From positions 1,550,001-1,614,000 of the forward strand of contig JAACJO010000003.1 in NCBI GenBank assembly GCA_013368445.1: 64,000 bases of DNA, in the 5' to 3' direction. This document shows positions 37,101-48,181 of this stretch, piece by piece. The notes beneath the pieces are model-generated. The model did no database searches, was not told the origin of the DNA, and saw only the letters and a program-made list of their open reading frames with translations. Both the position numbers and the translations under genes were made by a program. Numbering within the stretch: the stretch's first letter is position 1; each line of letters begins with the position of its first letter. The DNA comes from Leucocoprinus leucothites (taxonomy: Eukaryota; Basidiomycota; Agaricomycetes; Agaricales; Agaricaceae).

Positions 37101-37797
37101 GGCGTTTTGAGGCTAGATCTGAAGGTGTATCTGGATCCTCCCGCGCTGAGAGATATCGCGACCGTTTGGGTTCAGTGGCAGCCTGTTCACGCGCCTCATT
37201 GAGGAAAGGGGGACCGAACGGTTCCTCTATATTCTCCGACAGCGTGCGGTCCATTGAACCAAAAAATGGACGTTTTCGAAAAGGATGTGGTGTGGAAGGG
37301 GCAGAGGATGAGGCGGAGTTGACGAGTTCACTTTCGCGGATTGGGTGAGGGTCCGTCGCCGCCGCTGCAGTTTTATCCGAGGCGAGACGAGTTAAATCCG
37401 CAGCTGCAGCTTCTTTACGCCCGAACCTGTCTGTTTTATCTACACCTGTACCCGAGCTGGAGCTTCCGACCTCATTCTCAGTCGACTCTCCACGCTCTGC
37501 TTCAACTTTCACATTGTCACTTCCTTCAACCGTCCCCACAAAAGATTCCGAGCCCGTTGTTGAGTCTGAAGCTGGCTTAAGAGTATGTTCCGCGGGCTCT
37601 AGCACAACTGCTTCACTCTCGGAAGAGGAGGATGAGGGTGAGGGAGAGGAAGAGGACAAGTCGGAGGATTGAAACCGAACTTGTTGGGAGTGCTGATGGG
37701 GAGGATATGTTACACGGCCTCGAAAAGTCGAAAGCGGATGCAATGAACGCGGTCGGCCTGTTAAATGGCGCGAAGCCACAGAATAGACATTCTTCAT
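34151..37797 (-). CDS. PET127: PET127, mitochondrial RNA processing/turnover factor
   Basis: Pet127 is a membrane-associated mitochondrial protein needed for 5' processing and turnover of mitochondrial RNAs. From ATG 37797 the leader is basic (NVYSVASRHLTGRPRSLHPL), followed by a long Ser/acidic spacer and a conserved helical block (FLKRMPYINWSLRRAEIETI, QGAIQYWDAYDTW). The core family motifs follow through several exons: PGVHWLQDPRSRVFNYPP, FAGSTSSLSG-like FSGSTSSLSGILCHLYFLIS, LTWM, MRSQLDCHDPRLPGSG, VFDIKTRACMPIRLDIFNFE, ENSGYLIRTQHGKYESFERE, GNMDGVIVAYHNT-like GGMDGVIVAYHNTKR, and FGFQYISLDEMDDRLFGP. It ends near MLRQMAREGRRDTERM. Separate minus-strand frames at 34.2, 34.6, 35.0, 35.2, 35.8, 36.3 and 37 kb are exons of this one gene. 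The in-frame TTG at 37821 is not the start. Confidence 0.92.
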
Positions 37798-38124
37798 AAC
37801 TCGGTAAGCAATGTTTGTCAAGTCTGTCCAATGCTGGGTGAAGGCCCGACGAATTAAGCAATTAAAAGTGGATACGAGTGGAGAGTCCGTAAAATCACCC
37901 TAAAGAGCGAGCGCGAGATGAACGAGAGTCGAGAGAGCAGCCAGGTTTTCCCGTCAAAGAACTGGTTCAAGTCGAAAATTCTTGAGTATGTCACGTCGAC
38001 CATTTTTGATCGCGCCCCCGAAATTGGGCGCTTGCCTGGAAAGGAAAGTGGGGTCTGATCTGATCTCGGAATGATGCCGAACTGGGTTCGCTTTCGTCGT
38101 CATCCCTCTTCACCTGAATACACC

Positions 38125-39377
38125 ATGCCTGGTTTCTTTGCGTCAGTATTTCAATGGATTGCTGGGTGAGCTACATTTTTACTTCAATAAGAACATTTAT
38201 CGATGTCATAGCACAGACTGTTCTTCTCCAAGCAGGCTGAGATAGCTGTTGTTGGACTTCAAGTAAAAAATACCTCCACTTCGGGCTCTACTTTTAACAC
38301 AATAATCTTTGGTTCCCTCTAGGCATCGGGTAAAACCTCGTTTGTGAATGTGATTACCTCTGGACAAGTACGAACGATCCCCCGTACTCATTCGAGACCA
38401 TAACGCTGACGTTCGGAATCTCGGTGGTGCTCTCCCATGCTTCACTTGCTCAGTGGAGTGAAGACGTTGTACCGACCGTCGCATTCAACTTCCGTAAAAT
38501 AAGAAAAGGGAATGTAACAATGAAGATCTGGGACGTCGCTGGTACGTCTCATCTCCCGTCTCCACTTACCTTGGCTATACTTATAGAAACCCCACCCTGA
38601 CCGCTACCGTTCCGGCGCTGGCAACACATTCTTCCGTCCTTCACCACCAGGCCAACCTCGATTCCGGTCTATGTGGGAGCGGTATTGCAATGGAGTTGAC
38701 GCGATTGTGTAATGTCCCCTTTTCTCTCTCGCCTGTATTTTGCCTAACTTGTTCTGTACAATAGGTTTGTGGTGGACTCAGTGGACGTGCGTAATCTCTC
38801 TTGTTTCTTTTTATAATCACCTGCTGAGCCTCTTTCTATTCTATACCAGGCGGACAAGTTCAACACAGCACGCTTTGAACTCCATCAACTACTATCACAA
38901 TCAACACTTGTTAGTGTACCCTTACTAGTGGTACGTTATCTCTTGTCCTCCCTAGGCTCAGAGACTCATCTGTTTATCCCAGCTGGGAAATAAAAACGAC
39001 ATTGACGGTCATGTTTCTGTAAAAGAACTCATCAAGCACCTGTATGTCTCTTTCACACCCCTCGTTATTTTCTCTTGAACGCTTATCCGACGTCGTTAGG
39101 CAACTAGACAAAATCTCAGACAGACCAGTATCGGTGAGCCTTTCTTTCTAGAATTTCTGTTCAATCCCTTAACTCACTTTGTTCATAGTGTTATTCGGTA
39201 AGAAAACATGGGAATCCAACTCTCTGTCCCGACCCACTCACCAATTCCGCCATAGTGCTCAATGAAGAGTCAACACAACCTGTGCGTGATTCCGCTCTCT
39301 AGTGCTGAGGTTATGACTGAATCCACTCTTTCAACAGAGACATCGTATTACAATGGCTTGCAGGAAGAAGTCATTAG
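38125..39377 (+). CDS. ARL8: ARL8, Arf-like small GTPase
   Basis: Arl8 GTPases direct lysosome/vacuole positioning and fusion. About ten small exons splice into a ~185-residue protein: [18 protein letters not shown] (the amphipathic N-terminal helix, without the usual glycine-2), [20 protein letters not shown] (P-loop), [13 protein letters not shown] (switch I), [17 protein letters not shown] (switch II), [38 protein letters not shown] and [11 protein letters not shown]. The exon with switch II begins after a long intron (about 130 nt, acceptor near 38650). The stop is at 39375-39377, after an intron ending near 39339. No frame in this region is longer than ~100 codons, so the gene is only visible when spliced. 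Confidence 0.9.
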
Positions 39378-39744
39378 TGTTTTATCTCACCTCCGTCGAT
39401 TTATTGTATTCTATCGTTACTACGCACCCCTCTCGTTCTGTACATCGCCATCTCTTACGTCGTTTCGCACATGTGGACCATGTGGTTGTACATATACACT
39501 ACTTGCTATCCCCTTATTCGTTGCTTCCTTCTTTAGGTCGTTCACAGAGTGTAATCAGTTTTAATACATCACCGACTACTTTGTACTTTCGAACGCATGG
39601 AACGAGTTTAAAGCAACAAGGGTATGGTAATACCAAAGCAAAAGCAACAGGGTATACAACAAAGAGCAAAAGCTAGTAGGTGTAAATATATACATAATAA
39701 GGATGATGCCAGGCTGTAGCTATAAGGTGGGCTGGAGGGGGTGG
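39378..39744. other. Convergent 3' flanks of ARL8 and the SCOC-like gene
   Basis: About 370 bp, AT-rich toward 39690. Two overlapping plus-strand frames here are chance. No gene seen. Confidence 0.5.
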
Positions 39745-40152
39745 TCATCGCCGTTTGGCCATTTGTTTCGTCAAATTGTCGATATACATTTGCAGCATTT
39801 CATTGCTGGACGTAAGCTTGTCCACGTCTTTTTGTACAGTTTGCACTTTAGCAAGCATAGCTATAAGAAAACAAGATAGTATAGGGCAAGCGAAAAATTG
39901 TGACTTTGCATGCGTTAACAAAGAAGAAACGACGGGACGAACCACGAAGACCTTCTTGACTTGCTTTTATCTCCCTGAAACAACGTCATAAATTCATTTA
40001 GGATCAAGTATTGTACATGCATGATCAAAAGCGCACTTGATAATCTTTTCTTTCCGGATGGCCTGGCTGACCAAGTCAATTTCCTGAACAGGCGCGGAAA
40101 TTGCACCCCAGCCTATTGATTCTTCTTCAGGTGCGAAGCCCGGGAATGACAT
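39745..40152 (-). CDS. SCOC-like short coiled-coil protein
   Basis: Three exons (40152-40037, 39974-39952, 39860-39745) give 84 residues. The N-terminus is MSFPGFAPEEESIGWGAIS; the rest is one helix with heptad pattern, including SQEAMLAKVQTVQKDVDKL and ENEML-like SNEMLQMYIDNLTKQ. This fits the short coiled-coil (SCOC/UNC-69) family, whose animal members bind Arf-like GTPases at the Golgi and act in vesicle traffic and autophagy. The gene converges on ARL8, which is suggestive but may be chance. The middle exon has only 23 nt. Identification rests on the end pattern YIDNL, so moderate confidence. Confidence 0.72.
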
Positions 40153-40396
40153 GGCCTGTCGAAGTTGAACCAAAGGCAGATGTTGGGCTTGAGAGAGTAA
40201 AAGGTCGTGTCGGACAAGGGTGGTTGTGGAGAGTCGAGCTAAGTGGTCCCTTGTCGTCGGCGATCAAATGATGGTTTGATGCCCACAAGGGTAACTGTTG
40301 GATGCTTTGAGTCGACTTCATTCCAAACCGTCAGTGCCTCAGTAGTCATTGCGCTCTTTCGTCCTGGAAACAACGTCTTCGATCTCTTCCTTCGCC
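40153..40396. promoter_or_regulatory. Divergent promoter between SCOC-like and F-box genes
   Basis: 244 bp between two start codons. A 64-codon minus-strand frame over this region has no family resemblance. Confidence 0.45.
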
Positions 40397-41935
40397 ATGG
40401 AAAGCAGTAATATTTGCCCCTACTGCAACCAACCCAACAACAGCCCCGTTTCCCCTGCTCCATTGAACCGCCCAATAGCCAAGATAGAAGTACGCTAAGT
40501 ACGCTCAATAAACCAGAGATTACATCAAATCCAGACCCTCATAACACAACTACTCGAGGAGAAGCATACTCTTCTTCGTAGGTTGAATTCCATTCAATCT
40601 CTTACACGCAACGTACCGGTGGAGATCCTCGCTTTTATATTCGAGGAAGCTTCTCGCGAGCCTCCAATGAACCTAGATCCTGATGAGGAGCCCGAAGCGC
40701 CTAACGGGATAGCTCAGGCTCTCCTTCTCGGAACAGTCTCTACCCAATGGCGGCAAGCAGCCTTGTCGGCGTCCCACATATGGACAAACCTACAATACCA
40801 GCTGGATCCAATACAATTCAAAAGCCAGCTGTCCATGATAGAAGAAGCTCTGGACAGGTCGGGAAACCTACCCTTAATGGTCATGTTCGACTTCAGCAAA
40901 CTGAAACTACCCTTAATCCGGGGTATTTCCGGGTGGCACTTGGTGGACCCCACAACTGATGAAGTGTTGTGCTGGAATATGGAAAGGATACAAAGCCTTA
41001 GTCTCTTGGATCCTCCCCGACCCTGGTTTGAGACTACTTCCGAACTTGCGCAATTGACAGAACTGACTGTCAAGTATTCGGAACAGGGGGCCATCCAACC
41101 TGATGAACTGTCTCTCATTGATAACCTATACCTCCGCAAGCTTGCCATTGCTGGTTTTTCTTCCAACCACTGCATACGACTTCCTTCATCACCAAGCTTG
41201 ACGCATGTGACTTTGTCCGAAGTCCATGTAGCTATGGCCATTTCCGTGCTTTTGCACTGTCCGCAATTGATCACCTTCGAAGGTTCCACGCTCGAGTGCG
41301 ATGGTCCCTGGTACAATGACATTGACAATGCCAAACCAATTGTGATGGAACATCTACGCGCGCTGACTTGGCGTGGGGCAGATTTGAGGAGTTGGGAGCG
41401 CCCATTTATTCAAAATCTGCATCTACCCGCACTCCAAACTCTATGCTTGTTGATAAATCGAGATGCAGCTCAGCAGGATACAGAATATCTCCCTAGCCTC
41501 CAAGCATTTTTTTCTCGGTTGTCGTCCTTAAAAACACTTTCCCTTGAACGTTGTTACAGGACCAGGCACCTCCAACTTCGCTTCCCGGCCAATATGTTCC
41601 CGCAATGGTTGGAGCACCTCACTCTGAAGGACTGGCATCTATCATATGTTCATGAGCTCCTAGAGTCTGAAGCAATAGCAGGGCGTGAAGGCGGGCAGGT
41701 GAACCCTCTGCTTCCCAACCTGCGCAAGTTGTCTATTGATCTCGGTTACCTGGCGTTCGAGCCGGGTCAACTTATGGACATACTTAATGTCCTGAAAGGG
41801 CGAACATCTCCCTTAGTTCTCTGTCTCCGCCTACACCGTAATATCGACATGTCAGAGCCCATATCCATGTTAAGGGACCCATCATTGCTATTAGAAGGAT
41901 TGGAGCTAGTGGTGAATGGAAAACGGGTTGCTTGA
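40397..41935 (+). CDS. F-box protein with LRR-like C-terminal region
   Basis: F-box proteins recruit substrates to SCF ubiquitin ligases; mushrooms have many. From ATG 40397 the protein starts with CPYCNQPNN, then after an intron enters a coiled-coil (QIQTLITQLLEEKHTLLRRL) and the F-box (TRNVPVEILAFIFEEAS, VSTQWRQAALSASHIWTNL). The rest is leucine-rich with irregular LRR-like units (LRKLAIAGF, LTHVTLSEV, LKTLSLERC, LEHLTLKDW, LRKLSIDLG) and reads through to 41935 without introns. The frame between start and F-box holds one stop (TAA at 40496), so an intron is required: either 69 nt from GTTTCC at 40448 or only 27 nt from GTACGC at 40490, both ending at 40516. The start of the gene is therefore the weak point. 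Confidence 0.8.
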
Positions 41936-42195
41936 AGGCAGTTCGGATTTCAAACGGCACTTAATCTTGCATAAAACGTCTGTGCTTCATGCATCTATGG
42001 TCAGGATAACTGTGATATCTGTATGGCAAGAAGACTGACATGTGGTTTTAGATGATGGTCTGATATGTTTATCGTCGCGAACACATCTGCCTGATACTAC
42101 TAGCCCCACATCTCCATCCTTCACGACAGGAAAATGGCGCCACGTGTGCATACTGTCAGCGAACAGTCGAAAAGTCGACCACACCATGCTCTTCA

Positions 42196-43000
42196 ATGGA
42201 CCCGCCTCCTACCTCACGGACCGAACTGGTCGATCAATGGCTATCTGAGATACAAGAAGAAATCCCCCAACTTTGCGGGAGACTCCTCCTCCCCCGTCAG
42301 CTAAACACCGATCAGTCTGTTATGCGCGGCTCGCAGGTACTATCCCCACCGCCCAAGATGAGCCGACCAACCCACACCCTATTGGGCATCTATAATCAAG
42401 CAGGACAACCCAGATACTCATGTTAGGGGTAGTTTCTACTGACTGGTACAGAGCTGCCTGGTCAGCGGCTTCTTTATGGACAACGCTCAGATGCACTGGG
42501 ACCACCCCGACAGCCAGTTGTCCATGGATAAGCTCTCTATCGCCAATTCTAGCTATTTACCTTTGACATCCATCTCTGAGTTCCCAGACCCAGAGTACGC
42601 GAGCGAGGAGGACTGGCCTTGGCACCGGAGCAACCACGTCGCTGGACCCTTCCGTTGACCATATCATAATTCCGGATACCCCAAGAGCGCAGAACCCCTG
42701 GCTGCCGTACCCCCTTCGGCATGATTAAAAATCCTACCTCGGCTCTCACATGCGAGAGGCGTCGCCCTCACGTTCTCAAGCTGTAGTTGCCTGTACCTAA
42801 GGAAATGGCATTCACTCATGATGCACTTCTCCAAAAGCTCACCATCGCTGGTTTGACTCATTCCTACATTCAACCCTCTTATCCGCCACGTTAAGCACAA
42901 AAGGAGGGCATGTGACTACAGCGCTGCAAATACTCTCGGAGTGCCCCACCTAGCTGAATTTAAGACCTCCTGATTAGTCCACCGTTCCTGGGACAAGCAT
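42196..43000 (+). pseudogene. Decayed F-box paralog
   Basis: Pieces that match the upstream F-box protein occur in different frames. Near 42433-42490 the + strand reads STDWYRAAWSAASLWTTL, which aligns with STQWRQAALSASHIWTNL of the intact gene. Near 42825-42880 it reads LQKLTIAGLTHSYIQ, matching LRKLAIAGFSSNHCIR, followed by LQILSECP. Between them are stops and frame changes, and no intron set restores a full product. The leading 76-codon frame at 42196 (MDPPPTSRTELVDQW) may be the old N-terminus. Boundaries are approximate. Confidence 0.55.
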
Positions 43001-43622
43001 CCGAAAGCCGCAGGTCCCTGTGCTCTCCAACGCTTACTAGCATTGTCCCGGGACGGAAACGGCTTTAATTTATGTTAGGCTTACTTCTTCGAATATTTCC
43101 ATCTCCCTACTCTAAAGTCGCTTCTCTGGGATGATGCACTCCGAGAAGTGACTGGGATATAGAAGACTTTTCCAAAATCTAACTGTTCTTTTTGCGACTC
43201 CCCTCCGGGAGCTTCGTTAACTCGCCACCTTTAATACTCAGGTTTTATAGTGACGGTATGATATAACAAGAAAGCAATGTTGACACTGTATTTTGGTATA
43301 TTTCTGTATTATCTGAATAAGAGTATCGATGTAATGACAAGAATAATGTCGGTTTTATTGGCAAGCATTCAAAAGTACAGATAACGCGACAAGCATCATC
43401 TTCAAAGCTCAGTGTCCAGGTGGAAAGGCATTGAAATTACTCCAAGACTGTCGTTATTGCAAGATTCAATGTTGCGGTTAACTTGTTGGTCATGCGAGCT
43501 CAGGGTCGAACCAATCAAATCCTGCGTTGATTAGATTCCCAAAAGGAAAGCACTGACGCGTCGTCGCGTTCATCCCGTTCTACCCTCATATCCTCCCCTC
43601 AACATTTACACCGTACAACACA
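43001..43622. other. Intergenic region, RPN13 promoter
   Basis: May include further worn F-box remnants before 43220. The last ~110 bp have GCGTCGTCGCG and a pyrimidine-rich tract leading to the RPN13 ATG. No gene seen. Confidence 0.45.
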
Positions 43623-44989
43623 ATGTCAGATTCCGATACTCTCCTCGGATTCAAAGCTGGGCGGGCATTTCGACGTGAGGGTTCTAACACCATCGAGCCA
43701 TCTCCCACAAAGGGAGCCATCCTTTTGATCAACGGCGATGATGGATTGTTACACTTCCAGTGGAAGAACAGGGAGTCTGGAAACGTAGAAGAGGTATGTT
43801 CTAATGCAGGTCATAATCGTAGTGACATTGAGCACTGAACGGTGAATTTTAGGACCTGATCTTGTTCCCTTCCGATGCCAGTTTCGCCAAGGTGACGCAA
43901 TCACCCGGACGAGTTTATGTCCTCAAGTTTTCCTCTTCAAATCGAAGAGATTTCGTGCGTCTTAATATTCAGGAAGATTTAATTATAATATAACCACTCT
44001 TCTTCTCTAGTTCTGGTTGCAGGATGCATCGTCGGCTCGCGATGACGAGTTTGTGAGAAACCTGAATGGTCTCCTCGAAGACCCGGACTATGAAGTTCAA
44101 TGGTCATCTTCCTCCACTTCCCAAATCCAAACCTCCTCGTAGGTCCCCTCCCTATTCCCCAAGGACCCATCACCCAAGATGTAACATGATCAACCAACCA
44201 CTTTATATCGTATTTCAACCCCATTAATTCTCAGATCCTCTGTGCCCTCGTCCTTACCTACTTCCAATCCAACTACTTCAAACAATAACTTTCAAGTCAC
44301 GCCTGAACAAACTGCTGCTCTTTCTAATGCCCTCGGACAACTTCAAGGGAACCCCATTCTTTCTAATGTCCTTCAGAGACTCCAAGCGCAGAACGCTGGT
44401 GGCGTCAGTGCACTAGCACCACCAGGTACATGTCCTCTCAGCATTGCTGAGGTATTATCGATTCATCATCTAACAAGCTTATTCCACTGGCAGACCTTGC
44501 GTTAACCGACGTTCTTTCGCCTGCAAACGTCGCACCACTGTTCACGTCTCATCCAGAACTTATCTCCACACTCTTTCCTCATCTACCCCCGGACCTCCCC
44601 ATGCCTCCTTCAGCAGAGACTCTCCAACGCGTCATTAGGTACGTTCCATTGTTGCAAAGTACCCTTCGCCCTGATCGCTCACGAATCAACAAACCTTTTA
44701 ATATCCAAACCCCCCTCGACCTCGAATAACCACTCTAATTCGTTTGCAACAACGGAATGACGCTTACACTCCACACTGTTCATCCAGCTCGCCGCACTTC
44801 AGAGCTGCAGTATCAAGTCTCGACCAAGGCCTCCGCACGGGGCTTCTCGGTGGCTTTGTGCGCAGTCTCGGTCTTCCCGAAGAAGCCGGTACTGGCGTCC
44901 TACCTTTCCTTCGCGCTATTCAAGAACAAGCCGATAGAGAACGTTCAGGCTCAAGTAGCGCTGGAGGAAATAATATGGAGACCGAGTGA
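43623..44989 (+). CDS. RPN13: RPN13/ADRM1, proteasomal ubiquitin receptor
   Basis: Rpn13 sits on the 19S regulatory particle, binds ubiquitin through its Pru domain and in many species activates the UCH37 deubiquitinase through its C-terminal DEUBAD domain. The Pru domain spans the first ~130 residues over three exons: LGFKAGRAFRREG, GDDGLLHFQWKNR, DLILFPSDASFAKV, GRVYVLKFSSSNRRDFFWLQ and LNGLLEDPDYEVQW. A Ser/Pro linker and QVTPEQTAALSNALGQLQ follow. The DEUBAD part is LTDVLSPANVAPLFTSHPEL, LFPHLPPDLPM and, after an intron, SPHFRAAVSSLDQGLRTGLL with GLPEEAGTGVLPFLRAI. Both domains are present, unlike budding yeast, which keeps only Pru. Confidence 0.93.
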
Positions 44990-45965
44990 CTGAGTTTTGG
45001 TTTTTGGGGTTATTAGAGCGTTGTAACAATCAATCAAAGTTAAAGAGTATATCAGACTTTCGCGTTATGCTGCCTGCTTCCAGGCCCTTTCAATCAGACA
45101 TGACATTAACTCATTGCGTATAGGGGGCCTTTGAGCGACTAAGTTGGTGGTTTTGGTGGTCATAATAACGATCGAAGCTCATAAGTATATGTTCAGCAGT
45201 CAGAGCTCCAACACATCCTCTTGTCGCAGGGCTCGGCGAACTCAGGGGCGTGGGGTAATGTATTCCAGGCGAGAAGATCAAAGAATGATTCATCTACATG
45301 TGTTAGCTTCAGTCTTCTGAGAGGAGTTGGAATACAACGCAGCGGTAGGAAACAGGCCATTGTACACATTAGCCATTTACCTCAAGGACATCTTATTGTA
45401 TGTCAGTGCCGCATCGATCTGGGCGATTTGGGCGTCCGAAGCCTGGACAATATGGTCTACGCGTGCCCATCAGGCGTTTTCTAGAACCATTAATCAACAT
45501 TGACCACGTCTCAAAAAGTTTGTTGTACACTCATGTCATATCTCCGCGACAGATGGAAAGTGGATATGAGTGTCAGGCGCCATCGATCGTAAATCAATGA
45601 ATGCAAGATGGGAGTTCAACGGCCGGATGCACTCATCGTATCAGAAGAGCGGTACCGCAACGCAGAGTAGATAAAGTCCAGCTCCGGTGGGATTTGGGCA
45701 AAAGTATGTTCTGTGATCGGAATGCTCCAGAAAAGTGGCTGAACTGAAGAATGCAGGGTCACATCCGCGAATGTGATACCATTTGTACAACACGCACTGG
45801 CCCATGTTCAACGCCGACCCAAAGTAGTGTACGTATGTGTGGAATACGGTTTGATAGAATATCAGATATTATAAGCAAGAAACGAAGCAGTTAGTGAAAA
45901 ATAGGAATACAGACGTGTTGGTGTATCATTCAGGGTTGGGAACTCGGCTTGTGGAACCCGAAGCC
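44990..45965. other. Gene-poor region with possible coding relic on the minus strand
   Basis: Between the RPN13 and NSE2 stops. The minus strand has short coding-like stretches: near 45604-45830 one frame contains VQPLFWSIPITEHTFAQIP and PELDFIYSALRYRSSD, and near 45390-45465 another contains VDHIVQASDAQIAQIDA followed by a GTAAAT donor-like site. I cannot join them into a gene with a start and stop and do not recognise the family. Plus-strand frames here are unremarkable. Confidence 0.3.
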
Positions 45966-47257
45966 TCAATCAACAACCTCTTCGGCATCGCTGAGTTCTC
46001 GTTCTTTCTCCATTCGTCGTTTGTAAGCTTTGACCTTCTTCGCCAGATCTTTGTTTGGTTTACAATCAACCAATCGGAATGACTTATTACAGCCGGCTGC
46101 GGGGCACTTGTTTAGTGCACTTGGAGAGCGAAACGTTGACCTGATGGCAGCAGCCGAGAATGAGTGTCCGCAGACGCTCCTACAGATTTGTGGAATTCCG
46201 TGTCAGAAAAATCCTTCATAGACTTGTAAAAAGGAAAGCAAATGAACGTGCACTTACGACGTGTAGGGGTCATCGAGTAAGGTAAGTGTAACGGGGCAAA
46301 GGTAATTTTGGCTGACGCCTCCGACTTCAAGATCATCGTCTTCATCACTGTTGTCTCCTTGTTCTGGAGCGACGGAAATTCAATCAGAAAGTGCGACTGT
46401 TTGTATCTTTTGGGGAAAGCGTACCGCGAGGAAGTTGTTCGGTGATCGGAGGCATTGGCATACCAGGATGTTGGGCTTCCTGAGTGGAGAAATGAAGGAC
46501 CGGACGAGACATCCACTGAAAGAGTAGTTCTTACCCATACATTTGATTTGAAGGCGATATATGCATCTTCCCTGGCGTACTTCTGCCGTATGGTTTTCTT
46601 TTTGTAGTTGCCTACATTAGCTTTGGCTTCTTGGATATAGATGTCTCCAATATCAACCTGGTCGAGCATCAGGCTAGGTCACTTGCTCTGGCTGAATACG
46701 TACAAACTGTTCCCCTTGAAGACCTTTTTGGCGTATCTTGTTCAAAACATCAGTGTGTGTGTTAATGACGGCCGCAAAATCCAAGCTTTCGCGCATATAG
46801 CCATCAATTTCCTGAACTCTCTGTGCAGCAGCCATCTTAGATAACTCCAGAGACGGAAAGCGAAAAACTAAATTCGCACCACTTTCGCATCGTCGTCATC
46901 TAGATCCGCCAATGCACCTGCAGCCATACCATACTTGTCGAAGGGGCGACTTATGATATCTGCCAGTTTTTGCCAGTCATCTGCTATACCCTGCAGCATT
47001 CTCATCTGGTCGCGTTTCAAAGGCTGGTTAGGAAAGTTTTCCACGTCAATGGCCTGGTCAGAGTCAGAATCCGGGTCGTTGTCGACCTCCTGCTGAGCGC
47101 GCTGTTTGCCCTTTGATTTCTTGGCCCTGTGGGTGGTTGGTTCTTCGTCGCTCTCCTCGACAGCATCTTGGGTGGCACGCTGAGTAGTTGCGTCATCCTC
47201 TATATCCTCCATGTCATTACGGCGTGTAGGTTTTCGACGAGAGGACGCAGTGGGCAT
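45966..47257 (-). CDS. NSE2: NSE2/MMS21, SUMO ligase of the SMC5/6 complex
   Basis: Nse2 is the SP-RING SUMO E3 of the Smc5/6 complex in DNA repair and replication. From ATG 47257 (MPTASSRRKPTRRND) a charged, acidic N-terminus (AKKSKGKQRAQQEVDNDP) leads to helical Smc5-binding sequence (MLQGIADDWQKLADIISRPF, QRVQEIDGYMRESLDFAAV). The SP-RING is split by an intron: YLCPVTLTLLDDPYTS, then SVCGHSFSAAAIRSTF and NKCPAAGCNKSFRLVDCKP, with the Cys/His set expected. It ends RELSDAEEVVD at 45966. The first intron near 46830-46873 is short (35-44 nt) and its exact acceptor is uncertain. It shares a 154-bp divergent promoter with uS12m. Confidence 0.88.
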
Positions 47258-47411
47258 GTTGGTGGGGAGCGCGTTAGACTTTTGGTACGCGACCTTAATG
47301 AGGTGAGGGTACAGCCACCCACGCGTGGGTATTTGGTATCTTCCTGCAAACCAAACAACTTCATTCGGAGAACGGAGGAATTTGAGAACACAATCCAAGC
47401 CAACACAATCC

Positions 47412-48041
47412 ATGTTCGCAGGTCTTGGACTTCGAGCGTTGGCCCGCACGGGCCAGCGGTGGGCACCGGCTCTTTCACAGACAGTAGTGCCTCCACGCCA
47501 GCTTACACCATCCACCATTCCGTCATTCCGCTCTTTTCATGCCACCCCTTCTACCATGGTCACCATGAACCAGGCTATGAAACGTAAAAAGCCCAAGAAG
47601 GTTGAGAAAACCAAGTCTCCTTTACTCGATACATGCCCTCAGCGGAAGGGCGTCTGCACGCGTATGATTATTGCAAAACCCAAAAAACCCAACTCTGCCA
47701 AGCGTAAGGTTGCGAGAGTCAAACTATCTAACGGGAATACTGTGCTGGCGTATATTCCTGGTGAGGGCCACAACCTTCAGGAACACAGTGTTGTTCTAGT
47801 GCGTGGTGGCAATACGAAGGATTTGCCTGGTGTTGGGTACGTGATTAACCGGTCGGTCGCTGCAATTTTGCTGACCCCATTTCAAATTGCACAGTTACAA
47901 GGTTGTACGCGGTGCGTTAGACTTCAATGGTGTCATAGGACGGCGTACGGCTCGCAGCCGATATGGGTACCCCTTTTTCCTTGTCATTCTGAGTCCCCCG
48001 TGCTGATTTTCGCCTGCAGTGTTAAGAAACCCAAGTCATAG
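47412..48041 (+). CDS. MRPS12: Mitochondrial ribosomal protein uS12m (RPS12)
   Basis: Decoding-centre protein of the mitochondrial small ribosomal subunit. From ATG 47412 a ~45-residue basic leader ([23 protein letters not shown]) marks import. The mature part carries the S12 hallmarks: [21 protein letters not shown] (as PQRKGVCTR plus [15 protein letters not shown]), [20 protein letters not shown] and [20 protein letters not shown], then [18 protein letters not shown]. Two introns lie near 47839-47894 and 47967-48019. The stop is at 48039-48041. Length and motif content are those of a complete uS12m. Confidence 0.94.
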   Translation: MFAGLGLRALARTGQRWAPALSQTVVPPRQLTPSTIPSFRSFHATPSTMVTMNQAMKRKKPKKVEKTKSPLLDTCPQRKGVCTRMIIAKPKKPNSAKRKVARVKLSNGNTVLAYIPGEGHNLQEHSVVLVRGGNTKDLPGVGYVINRSVAAILLTPFQIAQLQGCTRCVRLQWCHRTAYGSQPIWVPLFPCHSESPVLIFACSVKKPKS

Positions 48042-48181
48042 AACCACCTTTGATATCCATTTCTCGATCTCTGTCATTTCCGCTGCTTGTTTCCAGTAAA
48101 TTAATTCCAATAGAGTCCTATTTTAAATGCATTCAACAAAGTCCCAAGTCCAGCAATCAGTCCAATTGTCAGATATAACCC

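Noticed and set aside
34151..37797. Several separate small genes between 34 and 38 kb
   Set aside because: The pieces follow PET127 family order and join by short introns into one gene.
40714..41334. 206-codon minus-strand frame inside the F-box gene
   Set aside because: Antisense shadow of a long intronless exon; no recognisable content.
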